Source of the DNA: Pantoea sp. AS-PWVM4
GTDB taxonomy: Bacteria; Pseudomonadota; Gammaproteobacteria; Enterobacterales; Enterobacteriaceae
Reading direction: 5' to 3'
NCBI RefSeq assembly: GCF_000468095.1
Contig: NZ_ASZC01000004.1
Location: forward strand, 223,437-287,436
Length of the DNA: 64,000 nt
Below, piece after piece: positions 19,134 through 28,232 of the stretch. Position numbers and translations under genes: made by a program. The notes beneath the pieces are model-generated. The model saw nothing but the letters and a program-made list of their open reading frames with translations. It made no database searches and had not been told where the DNA came from. The stretch's first letter is position 1. Each line of letters opens with the position of its first letter.

Positions 19134-19838
19134 TTAACAATTGTGGCGCACGTCCTCGATGGCATGGACGTTGTGGGTCATGGCGCTGTTCAGCGTCTCG
19201 GTTGCCAGGGCCGCATCGCGATTTTTCAGCGCCATAAACACCTTGATATGCGCTTCCACGCTTTCAAGGGTGATGCCCAATACCCGGTTCAACTCCTCAA
19301 GGTAATGCACGTAGATCCCTTTCAGGGATTCCATAACGTGAATAAACACCTTGTTGTGCGAGGCTTTGACGATTGCCAGATGAAAATCATAATCCGCCAG
19401 CGAATACTTTTTGTAGTCGTCACGACTCACCAGCATGCGGTTCAGCGCCTTTTCCAGCGCCTGAACATCTTCATCCGTGGCGTTTTGCACCGCCAGCTCC
19501 ATGCAACGGAATTCGACCGTCTGGCGAAACACCCGCATATCATCGAACTCTTCCTGCGACAGATGCAGGATTGGCGCGTTGTCACTAAAGGCGTCGTAGC
19601 GGGCCAGGTCGCGGGTGACATAGGTCCCCTTTCCCTGGTGTGTCACCACCACGCCCAGATCACGCAGCTTCTGCACCGCACTGCGCACGCTGACGCGGCT
19701 CACCTGGAAGGTGGCGGTTAACTCCGCCTCCGAAGGCAGCTTGCAACCTGATTCCCAGACGCCGTTCTGAATGTTTTGTTTCATCTGTTCGTAGATAACA
19801 TCGACGACATTATGCTTTTGGACGCTTTCCAGGCTCAC
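19134..19838 (-). CDS. GntR family (FadR/FCD subfamily) regulator
   Basis: 234 residues from a GTG start. The N-terminal winged helix spans about residues 10-75 (IYEQMKQNIQNGVWESGCKLPSEAELTATFQVSRVSVRSAVQKL). The C-terminal FCD all-helical ligand domain has metal-ligand His residues in YDFHLAIVKASHNKVF. It sits between the dehydratase gene and the divergent idnO-MFS-idnD genes and most likely represses both, with a sugar acid as inducer. Confidence 0.93.
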   Translation of the reverse strand: MSLESVQKHNVVDVIYEQMKQNIQNGVWESGCKLPSEAELTATFQVSRVSVRSAVQKLRDLGVVVTHQGKGTYVTRDLARYDAFSDNAPILHLSQEEFDDMRVFRQTVEFRCMELAVQNATDEDVQALEKALNRMLVSRDDYKKYSLADYDFHLAIVKASHNKVFIHVMESLKGIYVHYLEELNRVLGITLESVEAHIKVFMALKNRDAALATETLNSAMTHNVHAIEDVRHNC

Positions 19839-19852
19839 CGGTTATTCTCACT

Positions 19853-19864
19853 TGTCCTACATGT
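19853..19864. promoter_or_regulatory. Candidate GntR operator (autoregulation)
   Basis: TGTCCTACATGT, identical to 19039-19050, 15 bp upstream of the gntR start. A related TGTCCGACA lies at 19916-19924 in the same 286-bp divergent intergenic region. Confidence 0.55.
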
Positions 19865-20124
19865 CTGAGGTTTTAACGCTTCACACTCCGCCTGACAAGG
19901 GAAAAATGATCACCCTGTCCGACAACTGCCATCAGAATAGAATGATTACTCTATTAAATTCATTGATTTAAGACAGAAACCTTCAATGTACCCCGCGCAG
20001 AGCGCTGCGCAAAACTGTGAGCTGACCGGCAATTACTGCGCCTGGTAATTGCTGTCAATATCGGCTTCACGTACAACGTCCCCATGCAACTTGTTAGTCA
20101 TGTTACATCGAGGGATAAATTGCT

Positions 20125-20892
20125 ATGCAAAACTTATTTAACCTTAGCGGCAAAACCGCGCTGATTACCGGTTCAACGCGGGGACTTGGTCTGGCTTATG
20201 CGCAGGGACTGGCTCAGGCTGGCGCTCGCGTGATCCTGAACGGCACCCGTGAAGAACATATGCAGCAGGCACTGGCAAGCCTCAAAGCCCAGGGCTGCGA
20301 TGCACACGGGTTCCTGTTCAATGTGGCGGATGAAGCCGAAATCGAAGCGGTGTTCGCCCGGCTGGACGCCGAGCAGATCGCGGTAGATATCGTGATCAAT
20401 AACGCTGGGATCCAGTTTCGCAAACCGATGCTGGAACTGGCGCTGGCTGACTGGCAGCGCGTGCTGGACGTCAATCTGACCAGCGCCTTTCTGGTGGCAC
20501 GCGCGGCGGCCCGTCGTATGGTGGCACGTAACAGCGGCGGCAAAATCATCAATATCGGCTCGCTGACCAGTGAGGCTGCCCGCGCCACGGTGGCCCCCTA
20601 CACCGCCGCCAAAGGCGGCATCAAACTGCTGACCAAATCGATGGCGGCCGAATGGGCGCCGTTTAATATCCAGACCAATGGCATCGGGCCGGGCTACATC
20701 CTGACCGATATGAACGCAGCGTTAGTCGATAAAGCAGAGTTCAATCAATGGGTGTGCAACAGCAACCCCTCCGGCCGCTGGGGTAAACCTGAAGAACTGA
20801 TTGGCACCGCAGTTTATCTGGCTTCTGACGCCTCAAATTACGTCAACGGTCAGATGATCTATGTCGATGGCGGCTGGCTGGCCACCTTATAA
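20125..20892 (+). CDS. Gluconate 5-dehydrogenase-like SDR (IdnO family)
   Basis: 255 residues. The cofactor motif is TGSTRGLGLAYA (residues 14-25), with NNAGIQFRKP near 92, catalytic Ser near 145 and the canonical YTAAK in APYTAAKGGIKLL near 158. IdnO/Gno reduces 5-keto-D-gluconate to D-gluconate in L-idonate breakdown, and the match through GRWGKPEELIGTAVYLASDASNYVNGQ is close to that family. First gene of a plus-strand trio with the MFS transporter and IdnD. Confidence 0.88.
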   Translation: MQNLFNLSGKTALITGSTRGLGLAYAQGLAQAGARVILNGTREEHMQQALASLKAQGCDAHGFLFNVADEAEIEAVFARLDAEQIAVDIVINNAGIQFRKPMLELALADWQRVLDVNLTSAFLVARAAARRMVARNSGGKIINIGSLTSEAARATVAPYTAAKGGIKLLTKSMAAEWAPFNIQTNGIGPGYILTDMNAALVDKAEFNQWVCNSNPSGRWGKPEELIGTAVYLASDASNYVNGQMIYVDGGWLATL

Positions 20893-20941
20893 ATCCCTCG
20901 TCACTTCACCGATAAAAAACCATTCACGGTAAAGGCTGAAT

Positions 20942-22312
20942 ATGAAACCGACTCGTACCCGACTTTCTGTTCTGGCGATGCTGTTTGTTGTCACGGCAAT
21001 TAACTATATGGACCGGGCCAACCTGTCCGTTGCTGGCTCTCACATCCAGGGAGAGTTCTTCCTCTCGGCAACCCAACTGGGGCTGCTGTTTTCGATGTTT
21101 ACCTGGTTCTACGCCATGAGCCAGATCCCGGTCGGCTATCTGCTTGACCGTATTGGTTCACGCTGGCTGTACGGCAGCGCCATTGTACTGTGGAGCTTCT
21201 TTACCCTGTTGATGGGGCTGGCATCGCATCACTTTTTCACTACCGCCACCGCCTCATTTATGATGCTGCTGGTGTGTCGTGCGCTGATCGGCGTGGCGGA
21301 AGCGCCCTCCTTCCCCTCCAACACCAAGATCATCGCCACCTGGTTTCCCGACCATGAACGCGCTCGCGCCACGGCCACCTACTCCAGTGCGCAATATATT
21401 GGCCTGGCTCTGCTGACACCGGCGCTGTCATTTATTGTCAGCCAGTGGGGATGGGAGATGTCGTTTTACATCTCCGGCTTGATTGGCATCGTGTTCGGCG
21501 TCTACTGGTTGATTGCCTATCGCGACCCGCAGCACAGTTCCCGCGTCAACAGCGCGGAACTGGCGGTGATTCGCCAGGGGGGTGGCTACGGCTCCAGCAA
21601 CCAGCAGAATCAAAACCCCGGTGTCAACTGGCCGTCCGTGCGTTACATCCTGCGCCAGCGTATTACCTGGGGGCTGTTTATTGCGCAGTTCGCGGCCTCC
21701 TCAACCCTCTACTTTTTCCTGACGTGGTTTATCGTCTACCTCGAGAAGGGATTGCATCTGTCGATTGATAAAGCCGGAATTGGTGCGATGTTCCCCTATC
21801 TGATGGCGATGGCGGGCGTACTGTGCGGCGGCACCCTGAGCGATATGCTGCTGAAACGCGGTCATAGCCGCACCTTCGCCCGTAAGCTGCCAGTCATGAC
21901 GGGGATGTTGCTGACCTGCTCGATTGCGCTGGTGAATTTTTTCCAGGATAGCCCGGTGATTGCCATCGCCATCTTATCCATCGCCTTCTTTGCCAACGCC
22001 TTCTCCAACCTCGGCTGGGTGGTGTGCAGTGACGTGATCCCGCGCCATCTGATCGGCACCATAGGTGGCTTCCTGAATATTTTCGGCAATCTGTCCGGCA
22101 TCGTCAGCCCGATCATTATCGGGGTGATTTTGCAGCGTACACAGAATTTCCAGTACGCGATGTGGTACATCGCCGCCGTCGCGCTGTGCGGATTCCTCGC
22201 TTATTTGTTACTGGTCGGAAAAATTGAGGTGCTGACGCCACCCAGCGAGGAACAGCCGGAAAATGCCAACTCACGTTTTGATACGCCCACTGATTTACAG
22301 AGAGAAGCATAA
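20942..22312 (+). CDS. MFS sugar-acid transporter (anion:cation symporter family)
   Basis: 456 residues and 12 helices. The start LSVLAMLFVVTAINYMDRANLSVA and the motif GYLLDRIGSRW are signatures of ACS transporters such as GudP, GarP, DgoT and ExuT, which import hexuronates and aldonates with protons. The stop overlaps the ATG of the next gene (TAATG). Probable substrate: the aldonate metabolised by the flanking enzymes. Confidence 0.93.
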   Translation: MKPTRTRLSVLAMLFVVTAINYMDRANLSVAGSHIQGEFFLSATQLGLLFSMFTWFYAMSQIPVGYLLDRIGSRWLYGSAIVLWSFFTLLMGLASHHFFTTATASFMMLLVCRALIGVAEAPSFPSNTKIIATWFPDHERARATATYSSAQYIGLALLTPALSFIVSQWGWEMSFYISGLIGIVFGVYWLIAYRDPQHSSRVNSAELAVIRQGGGYGSSNQQNQNPGVNWPSVRYILRQRITWGLFIAQFAASSTLYFFLTWFIVYLEKGLHLSIDKAGIGAMFPYLMAMAGVLCGGTLSDMLLKRGHSRTFARKLPVMTGMLLTCSIALVNFFQDSPVIAIAILSIAFFANAFSNLGWVVCSDVIPRHLIGTIGGFLNIFGNLSGIVSPIIIGVILQRTQNFQYAMWYIAAVALCGFLAYLLLVGKIEVLTPPSEEQPENANSRFDTPTDLQREA

Positions 22313-23352
22313 TGCAAAAGAAAACCGTTAACGCCGTGGTGGTGAGCGCCGCCCATGATGTGCGCTGTGAATCCCGCGAGATTGAGTGGCAAGAACATCA
22401 GGTGCTGGTGCGCGTTGAGCGTGGAGGCATTTGCGGCTCCGATATTCATTATTACCAGCATGGCCGCGCAGGGATGTCGGTATTGAAAGCGCCGATGGTG
22501 TTGGGCCATGAGTTTGTCGGCATCGTCGATCAAGCTCCGGCACAGAGTGGTTTACAGCCAGGGCAACGGGTGGCAATCAATCCGTCGCAACCGTGCCAGC
22601 AATGCGCGTTTTGTCTGGAGGGCAAACAAAATCTCTGCCGTTCCATGCGCTTTATGGGAAGCGCCCAGTTTTATCCCCACGTTAACGGCGGCTTTGCCGA
22701 GTACGTTGCCGTTAACCCGGTGCAGTGCGTGCCTTTTGCCGCCACATCTGATCCGAAGATCATCGCCTTTGCCGAGCCGCTGGCGGTGTGTATCCATGCA
22801 GTGCGTCAGGCAGGCGATTTAACCGGTAAACGCGTGCTGGTGACCGGAGCCGGGCCGATTGGTTGTCTGGTGATTGCCGCCGCGCTGGCCTCGGGTGCCA
22901 CCGAAGTGATGGCGACTGATATCAGCGAACGTTGCCGTGATCTGGCGCAGCAAATGGGTGCCAGTCTGACGGCTGACCCACGCGACGGAGATGTCACGCA
23001 AGGCTGGTCGGAAAATGGCGGTGCGTTTGATGTCTGCTTTGAAGCCTCCGGCGCATCCGCTGCCGTGGCCTCTGCCGTCAGTTTCACCCGCCCCGGCGGC
23101 ATTATCGTGCAGTTGGGGATGGGGGCGCCCGAAGTGAACTATCCCGTTGGCCCGCTGCTGGTCAAAGAAGTGCAGCTGCGCGGCTCTTTCCGCTTTACCA
23201 GTGAGTTCACTACCGCGGTGCGCTGGCTGGAATCCGGCAAGATCAACCCCCTGCCGCTGCTTTCCGCTGAGATTGCGATGACCGAGGCGGTCAGTGCGCT
23301 GGAACTGGCCGCCGATAAAGAACGCGCAGCCAAAGTGCAACTGGTGTTCTAA
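22312..23352 (+). CDS. idnD: L-idonate 5-dehydrogenase-type zinc alcohol dehydrogenase
   Basis: 346 residues. Catalytic zinc ligands lie in GGICGSDIHYY (Cys41) and GHE (His66, Glu67). Four structural-zinc cysteines lie in NPSQPCQQCAFCLEGKQNLC. The NAD(P) fold begins at VLVTGAGPIGCL near 177. The match to E. coli IdnD extends along the whole chain, including RGSFRFTSEF and NPLPLLSAE. It would oxidise L-idonate to 5-keto-D-gluconate. It is coupled to the transporter by a 1-base overlap. A REP pair follows its stop. Confidence 0.9.
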   Translation: MQKKTVNAVVVSAAHDVRCESREIEWQEHQVLVRVERGGICGSDIHYYQHGRAGMSVLKAPMVLGHEFVGIVDQAPAQSGLQPGQRVAINPSQPCQQCAFCLEGKQNLCRSMRFMGSAQFYPHVNGGFAEYVAVNPVQCVPFAATSDPKIIAFAEPLAVCIHAVRQAGDLTGKRVLVTGAGPIGCLVIAAALASGATEVMATDISERCRDLAQQMGASLTADPRDGDVTQGWSENGGAFDVCFEASGASAAVASAVSFTRPGGIIVQLGMGAPEVNYPVGPLLVKEVQLRGSFRFTSEFTTAVRWLESGKINPLPLLSAEIAMTEAVSALELAADKERAAKVQLVF

Positions 23353-23358
23353 CCTGAC

Positions 23359-23430
23359 GTAGCGGCGCGATTTATCGCGCAGGTTTTTCCAGAATCGTGC
23401 ACAGAACTGCGCGATAAATCGCGCCGCTAC
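23359..23430. repeat. REP pair
   Basis: Forward and inverted units with a 27-bp spacer between the convergent idnD and DHA2-transporter genes. Confidence 0.9.
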
Positions 23431-23433
23431 GGA

Positions 23434-24849
23434 TCAACCGTTTCTTTGTTTCAGCAGTTGCTGTCCGGCGTTCTTCTCCAGTCGCCAGACATTGACCAGT
23501 GAACAGGCTACCAGCAGCGATATGCCGATAAAGGCCACATTCACATCCATCTGGCCCGGAACGTTGCTGTCGCGCCATCCCATTGATATCCGCATCAGCA
23601 GCGCCGAAATCGCGATACCCGCACTCATGCTGAACTGGAAAAAGATACTGAAGATCACCGAGGCATCCGCCATCTTCTCCTGCGGCACGTCGGCAAAGCC
23701 GAGGCTGTTGTAGCAACTGAATTGCAGCGAACGCGTCAACCCACCAATAAACAGGATGGTAGCGATAGCAAAATAACTCAGGGATGGACTGAGTAGCACA
23801 CAGCTCAGCACCGCCAGCAGACTGATCAAGCCATTCCACAGCAAAATGCGGCGAAAACCGAAGCGGTTCATCAGCCAGGTGGTGGCCGGTTTCATCGCCA
23901 GATTACCGGCAAAAACCCATAACACCATCGAACCGGCCTGCACCGCGCTCCAGCCGAAACTGAGCTGAAACAGCAGCGGCAACAGGAAGGGAATGGCGTT
24001 AATCGACGCCCTGAAATACGACCCGGCAATTGCCGTACTGCGGAAAGTGGGAATGGCAAGCGTCCCAAACGGCAACAGCGGAGCCGGATGACGCAGGCTA
24101 TGGCGATAGCTCAGTACCGCGCTGGCGATCCCCACCACCAGCAACAACAATCCGCTGGTCAGTTCGCTGTGTCCCAGCAGTTCCAGCCCGCTGACCAGCG
24201 TCACACAGGCCAGGGCGGTATAGACAAACCCCAGACCATCGAATGGCCGCAGCGCGTGGTTGCGGCTTTGCGGCACCAGCCACCAGGTGGCAACCAGCGC
24301 CAGGATACCTAACGGAATATTCAACCAGAAGATCCACGACCAGTGTCCGTAAGTCACGATCAAACCGCCCAGCGGCGGCCCCAGCACCGGCGCAATCAGT
24401 CCCGGCCAGGTGATTACCGCGATGGTTTTCACCATCTGCTTTTTCGCCGTCACCCCCAGCACCACCATGCGTCCAACCGGCACCATCAGCGCACCGCCGA
24501 TGCCCTGCAACACCCGGCTAAAGGTGAACAGTGGCAGGTTGTCGCTGACGCCACACAACACCGATGCGAGGGTAAACAACAGAATCGCGGCGGCGAACAG
24601 GTTGCGCGCGCCAAAGCGTCCGGCCAGCCAACCGCTGATTGGGATAAAGATCGCCACCGCTAATAAATAGGCACTGATACCGACATTCAGCGCCACTGGC
24701 CCGACGGCAAACTCACGCGCCATTTGTGGGATGGCGGTGACGATCACCGTGGCATCAAGGTTTTCCATAAAGAAAGTCAGCGCCACCAGCAGCGCCAACC
24801 AGAGCGTGCTGCCAGCCGGGGCGGTGGGTTGTGACGAAGGATGAGGCAT
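23434..24849 (-). CDS. MFS transporter of the DHA2 (14-helix, EmrB-like) family
   Basis: 471 residues from an ATG at 24849 with CAGGA ten bases upstream. A GTG start 48 bp further upstream is possible. Motif NLDATVIVTAIPQMAREF in helix 1 and GWLAGRFGARNLF between helices 2 and 3 mark drug:proton antiporters of the DHA2 group. About 13-14 helices are visible. It follows the catabolic operon on the same strand after a REP pair, so it may be separate or weakly co-transcribed. Confidence 0.9.
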   Translation of the reverse strand: MPHPSSQPTAPAGSTLWLALLVALTFFMENLDATVIVTAIPQMAREFAVGPVALNVGISAYLLAVAIFIPISGWLAGRFGARNLFAAAILLFTLASVLCGVSDNLPLFTFSRVLQGIGGALMVPVGRMVVLGVTAKKQMVKTIAVITWPGLIAPVLGPPLGGLIVTYGHWSWIFWLNIPLGILALVATWWLVPQSRNHALRPFDGLGFVYTALACVTLVSGLELLGHSELTSGLLLLVVGIASAVLSYRHSLRHPAPLLPFGTLAIPTFRSTAIAGSYFRASINAIPFLLPLLFQLSFGWSAVQAGSMVLWVFAGNLAMKPATTWLMNRFGFRRILLWNGLISLLAVLSCVLLSPSLSYFAIATILFIGGLTRSLQFSCYNSLGFADVPQEKMADASVIFSIFFQFSMSAGIAISALLMRISMGWRDSNVPGQMDVNVAFIGISLLVACSLVNVWRLEKNAGQQLLKQRNG

Positions 24850-24905
24850 TCCTTTGGCGTCCTGTTCAGGTGAGAAAAAACGGGCAGAATTCCACACCTT
24901 AACAT

Positions 24906-24964
24906 GTTGCGGCGCGATTTATCGCGCCCCGGCTTAAAACACACGCGATAAATCGCGCCGTTAC
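24906..24964. repeat. REP pair overlapping the amidohydrolase stop codon
   Basis: A forward unit with GTTGCGG instead of GTAGCGG and an inverted unit ending CGCCGTTAC. The two outer substitutions compensate each other. The TAA of the hydrolase (24961-24963, minus strand) is inside it. Confidence 0.88.
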
Positions 24965-26184
24965 GAGCCCAACCACCGCAGTGCGACATCCAACAGCACC
25001 TGCGCACCGGCGCTGACGTGCTCCGGTTCCGCCCACTCCTCTGGCGCATGGCTGATGCCCGCGCGGCAGGGAATAAAAATCATCGCCGACGGGCAGATCG
25101 TCGCCAGATAACGCGCATCATGCCCGGCCGCAGAGAGCAGCGAAAGCGCCGAGTAGCCGTGTGCAGCCGCCGCCTCGCTGATCATCTGCTGCAAACGCGC
25201 ATCAAAGCGATTGGGTGCCGCCTCGCTCAGTCGTTCCATCGCGACCTCGCAAGGCGCGGCCAACTCACTCATCAGTCGTTCCGTCAGCATCCTGAGTTGC
25301 GTTAACCGCTGGTCGTCCGGGTGACGCAGATCGATGCGAAACGTCAGCCTGTCCGGGATGACGGAAGGTGCATTGGGCTGCATCTCCAGCCGACCAATGG
25401 TAAACATCACCTGCGGGTCGGCCTCACCCACGTCTTGATAGAACTGCTGCGCCATGTGGGTAAAACAGCGCAACACGTCACGTCGCGCCGTCATCGGCAC
25501 CGTCCCGGCATGACCTCGCTCGCCCCGCAGCGTAACCTGCCAGGTCACTTTCCCCTGAATCCCTGTCACCACGCCGAGAGTCGCGCGCGCCTGCTCCAGT
25601 TGCGTCGCCTGCTCAATATGCGCTTCGAGATAGGCCGCGGGAGGATGCACGCAAGAATAACGCGGCAGCGGCACGGCCTGACGCAGGTGATCCAGCGCCT
25701 GCCCTACGGCGATCCCCTGAGCATCGGTGACCGCACGGATGGCGGCCAGCTCGCGCGCACCCGCAAAAAAGGCGGACCCCATCATGCCTGGCGCAAACCG
25801 GGAACCTTCTTCATTCATCCAGGATACCGCTACCACATCACAAACGGGCTGGATGCCGCCTGCGCGCAGCACCGTCAATACCTCCAGCGCCGCCAGCACC
25901 CCGTACACGCCGTCGAATCGCCCGCCGGTGGGTTGGCTATCGAGATGACTCCCCAGCAACAACGGCGCAGCCTGCCGATCGCTACCGGGTAAAATGACAA
26001 ACAGATTGCCAGCCTCATCACTGCACATCTCCAGATCGCTGGATTGCGCCCAATGCCGCATCAACCGCCAGCTGTCTGCTTCCTGCTCGCTCAACGCCTG
26101 GCGGTTAACGCCATCGCCAGGAATGGCACCGATTTGTGCCATCGCCATCAGCCGCTGCCACAGCCGTTCCGCATTAATCTGCAT
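24961..26184 (-). CDS. M20-family amidohydrolase (N-carbamoyl-L-amino acid hydrolase/allantoate amidohydrolase type)
   Basis: 407 residues. Metal-site motifs are GSHLDSQPTGGRFDGVYGVLAALEVL near 78-103 and WMNEEGSRFAPGMMGS near 123-138, plus HIEQ near 193 and the C-terminal SAAGHDARYLA and GISHAPEEWAE. This is the HyuC/AmaB/AllC group, which hydrolyses N-carbamoyl or ureido bonds with release of ammonia and carbon dioxide. Last gene of the minus-strand catabolic operon beginning at 29015, 12 bp after the alpha/beta hydrolase gene. Confidence 0.92.
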   Translation of the reverse strand: MQINAERLWQRLMAMAQIGAIPGDGVNRQALSEQEADSWRLMRHWAQSSDLEMCSDEAGNLFVILPGSDRQAAPLLLGSHLDSQPTGGRFDGVYGVLAALEVLTVLRAGGIQPVCDVVAVSWMNEEGSRFAPGMMGSAFFAGARELAAIRAVTDAQGIAVGQALDHLRQAVPLPRYSCVHPPAAYLEAHIEQATQLEQARATLGVVTGIQGKVTWQVTLRGERGHAGTVPMTARRDVLRCFTHMAQQFYQDVGEADPQVMFTIGRLEMQPNAPSVIPDRLTFRIDLRHPDDQRLTQLRMLTERLMSELAAPCEVAMERLSEAAPNRFDARLQQMISEAAAAHGYSALSLLSAAGHDARYLATICPSAMIFIPCRAGISHAPEEWAEPEHVSAGAQVLLDVALRWLGS

Positions 26185-26196
26185 ACATGCTCCTTG

Positions 26197-27075
26197 TCAG
26201 TCGGTACGCATAATCTGCGCCGGATTGGCGCGCGGATCGCGTACTCCCCAGTTACCGCTCTCCACCTGAGCAAAGAATTCCGCCAGCAGTTGATTAAACA
26301 ACTGTGGCTCCTCCAGGTTCAGCGTATGGCCGGTTTTCGGCAGGATCGCCAGTCCGGCGGCAGGCAGGTGTTTTTTCAGGTACAACCCGGGTTGCAGGCA
26401 GTGATCGTCTTCATCCCCCACCATGATCAATACCGGCAGATGCAGCGCTTCAATCTGCGCCTCCAGCTGATAAAACGCCGGTCGCCGCGCCTGCACGCCG
26501 CGCATGGTGAGTGAGGCACCCAACGAGTCATGCTCTGCCAGGCGATCAGCAAAACGTTGCCAGCCCAGGGGGTCTTTGTTCTGGAACTGAACCCGGCTGG
26601 CCCCCAGGGCATAGGTTGGCGCGAACGCTTTCGCCCCCTGACGGGCAAAGTTCTCACCAACCTGCAATGAAACCTGGCGAAAATAGGCTTCGGTTTCCGG
26701 TTCACAACCGTAGCCCGCGCCAGCGATGGTCAGCGACAGCGCGCGCTCAGGCGCATTCAGACCAAAATGCAGCGCGGCGAACCCGCCCATCGACAGGCCA
26801 ACGATATGCGCCTGCGCGATGCCGAGGCCATCCAGCACCGCCAGCGCATCGTCCACCGCGCGCTGTTGTGAATAGGCCTCCAGCGCCTGCGGCACCGATG
26901 AGGGTGGATAACCGCGTGCAGCGTAGGTGATGCATTGGTAGCGGCGGCTAAAAGCGTGGATCTGCGGCTGCCAGCTATCGTAATTGCCACCAAATTCGTG
27001 AATAAACAGAATCGGTGTCCCCGTGCCGTGGCATTCGACCCACAGCTGAACCTCATCATTGGTGGTGATATACAT
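26197..27075 (-). CDS. Alpha/beta hydrolase
   Basis: 292 residues from the ATG at 27075 (MYITTNDEVQLWVECHGTG), chosen because the longer frame runs into the aminotransferase gene. The oxyanion HEFGG lies near 30 and the nucleophile elbow is GLSMGG near 99-104. Acid and His follow in VGDEDDHCLQPG and KTGHTLNLEEP. It resembles 3-oxoadipate enol-lactonase-like and carbamate- or enol-lactone-cleaving hydrolases. Substrate unknown; operon position suggests hydrolysis of a pathway intermediate. Confidence 0.9.
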   Translation of the reverse strand: MYITTNDEVQLWVECHGTGTPILFIHEFGGNYDSWQPQIHAFSRRYQCITYAARGYPPSSVPQALEAYSQQRAVDDALAVLDGLGIAQAHIVGLSMGGFAALHFGLNAPERALSLTIAGAGYGCEPETEAYFRQVSLQVGENFARQGAKAFAPTYALGASRVQFQNKDPLGWQRFADRLAEHDSLGASLTMRGVQARRPAFYQLEAQIEALHLPVLIMVGDEDDHCLQPGLYLKKHLPAAGLAILPKTGHTLNLEEPQLFNQLLAEFFAQVESGNWGVRDPRANPAQIMRTD

Positions 27076-27085
27076 GGTGCGTTCC

Positions 27086-28219
27086 TCAGAATGGTTGCCG
27101 AAATTCATGCTGTTGCGCCGCCTGCGCCACCATTTCCGGCAATAACGCAGCAAATTTTTCCGCCCAGGCGGCAGGGACGGTGGTGCTAACCTTGATAAAA
27201 CGATCGCCAAAGGTGGCGGTGTGATAACCGCCGTGGCGGATCTGAATCCCCTGTTGCAGGTAGCACTCCACCAGCGCTTCCGGGCGAATATCAGCCCCGG
27301 TCACATCAATCACCAGGAAATTGCCGCCAGAGGGATAGACCGGCAGCGACAACCCCGGCACGCTGGCTACCGCCTCGGCGATGCGCGCTTTGTTGCGTTG
27401 ATCTTCCGCCAGTAGCGTCGCCATCCACTCGGCTTTCACCGTTAACCCGGCTTCAGCGGCACGCTGTGCCGGAACACTGGCCCCCAGCACGCCGCCGTTA
27501 TAAGGTGCCAGCTCAGCCAGCAACGCCGGGGCAGCAATCAGCGCGCCAACGCGCAGTCCCGCCAGCCCCAGCCATTTGGAAAAACTCACCGACATCACCA
27601 CCTGCTCGCTATCCAGCCCCAGCGCGGCGACATGTTCCGGTGCGAAATCGCGGTAGGTGCAGTCATGGATCAGCAACGCATTGTGGCGACGAGCGATGGC
27701 AATAAACGCCTGCAACTCTTCACGGCTGTAATGGATACCCAACGGGTTATTCGGATCGACGAGATAAATCAACGCGGTGTTGTCATCCACTGCGGCTGCC
27801 AGTGCTTCTGGTGTCAGGCGATAGTGACAATCGGCATTCCAGATGGGGATCTGAATCACCTGCGATCCCATCTGCTCGGCAAACTGGCATGGCCATTTCC
27901 AGCTCGGATCGGTGGTGACAAAGGTGGTGCCGGGGCGGCAGCGGGCGCGGCAGAGGGTCGCCAGCGCATTCACCCCACCATCGGTCACCATCGCCTCCAC
28001 ACCGCTGATGCCAATATCGTTCACAATGGCACGGCGCAGTGACTCAAACCCCAGGGGGGGCGCGTAGGCGTTAAATTCCGCCGCCGCCACCGAGTCATGC
28101 AGTGCCGCCTGCACCGCCGGATGCGCTGGCAAATGGTTGGTGTTCTGCCCCATCCAAATCAACCCTTCAGTGGCAAACAGGCGATCGAACCAGGCGTTAC
28201 GCGTATAAATGTCAGACAT
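27086..28219 (-). CDS. PLP-dependent class I/II aminotransferase
   Basis: 377 residues from ATG 28219 (RBS GGGAG). Motifs are VDPNNPLGIHYSREELQAFI near 180, HDCTYRDF near 207, and the PLP lysine in SVSFSKWLGLAGLRVGALIA near 235. It resembles the histidinol-phosphate/valine-pyruvate aminotransferase group. It probably removes or adds an amino group on a pathway acid. It lies between the SDR gene (13 bp) and the hydrolase gene (10 bp) in one operon. Confidence 0.92.
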   Translation of the reverse strand: MSDIYTRNAWFDRLFATEGLIWMGQNTNHLPAHPAVQAALHDSVAAAEFNAYAPPLGFESLRRAIVNDIGISGVEAMVTDGGVNALATLCRARCRPGTTFVTTDPSWKWPCQFAEQMGSQVIQIPIWNADCHYRLTPEALAAAVDDNTALIYLVDPNNPLGIHYSREELQAFIAIARRHNALLIHDCTYRDFAPEHVAALGLDSEQVVMSVSFSKWLGLAGLRVGALIAAPALLAELAPYNGGVLGASVPAQRAAEAGLTVKAEWMATLLAEDQRNKARIAEAVASVPGLSLPVYPSGGNFLVIDVTGADIRPEALVECYLQQGIQIRHGGYHTATFGDRFIKVSTTVPAAWAEKFAALLPEMVAQAAQQHEFRQPF

Positions 28220-28232
28220 GCTGCGCTCCCGG

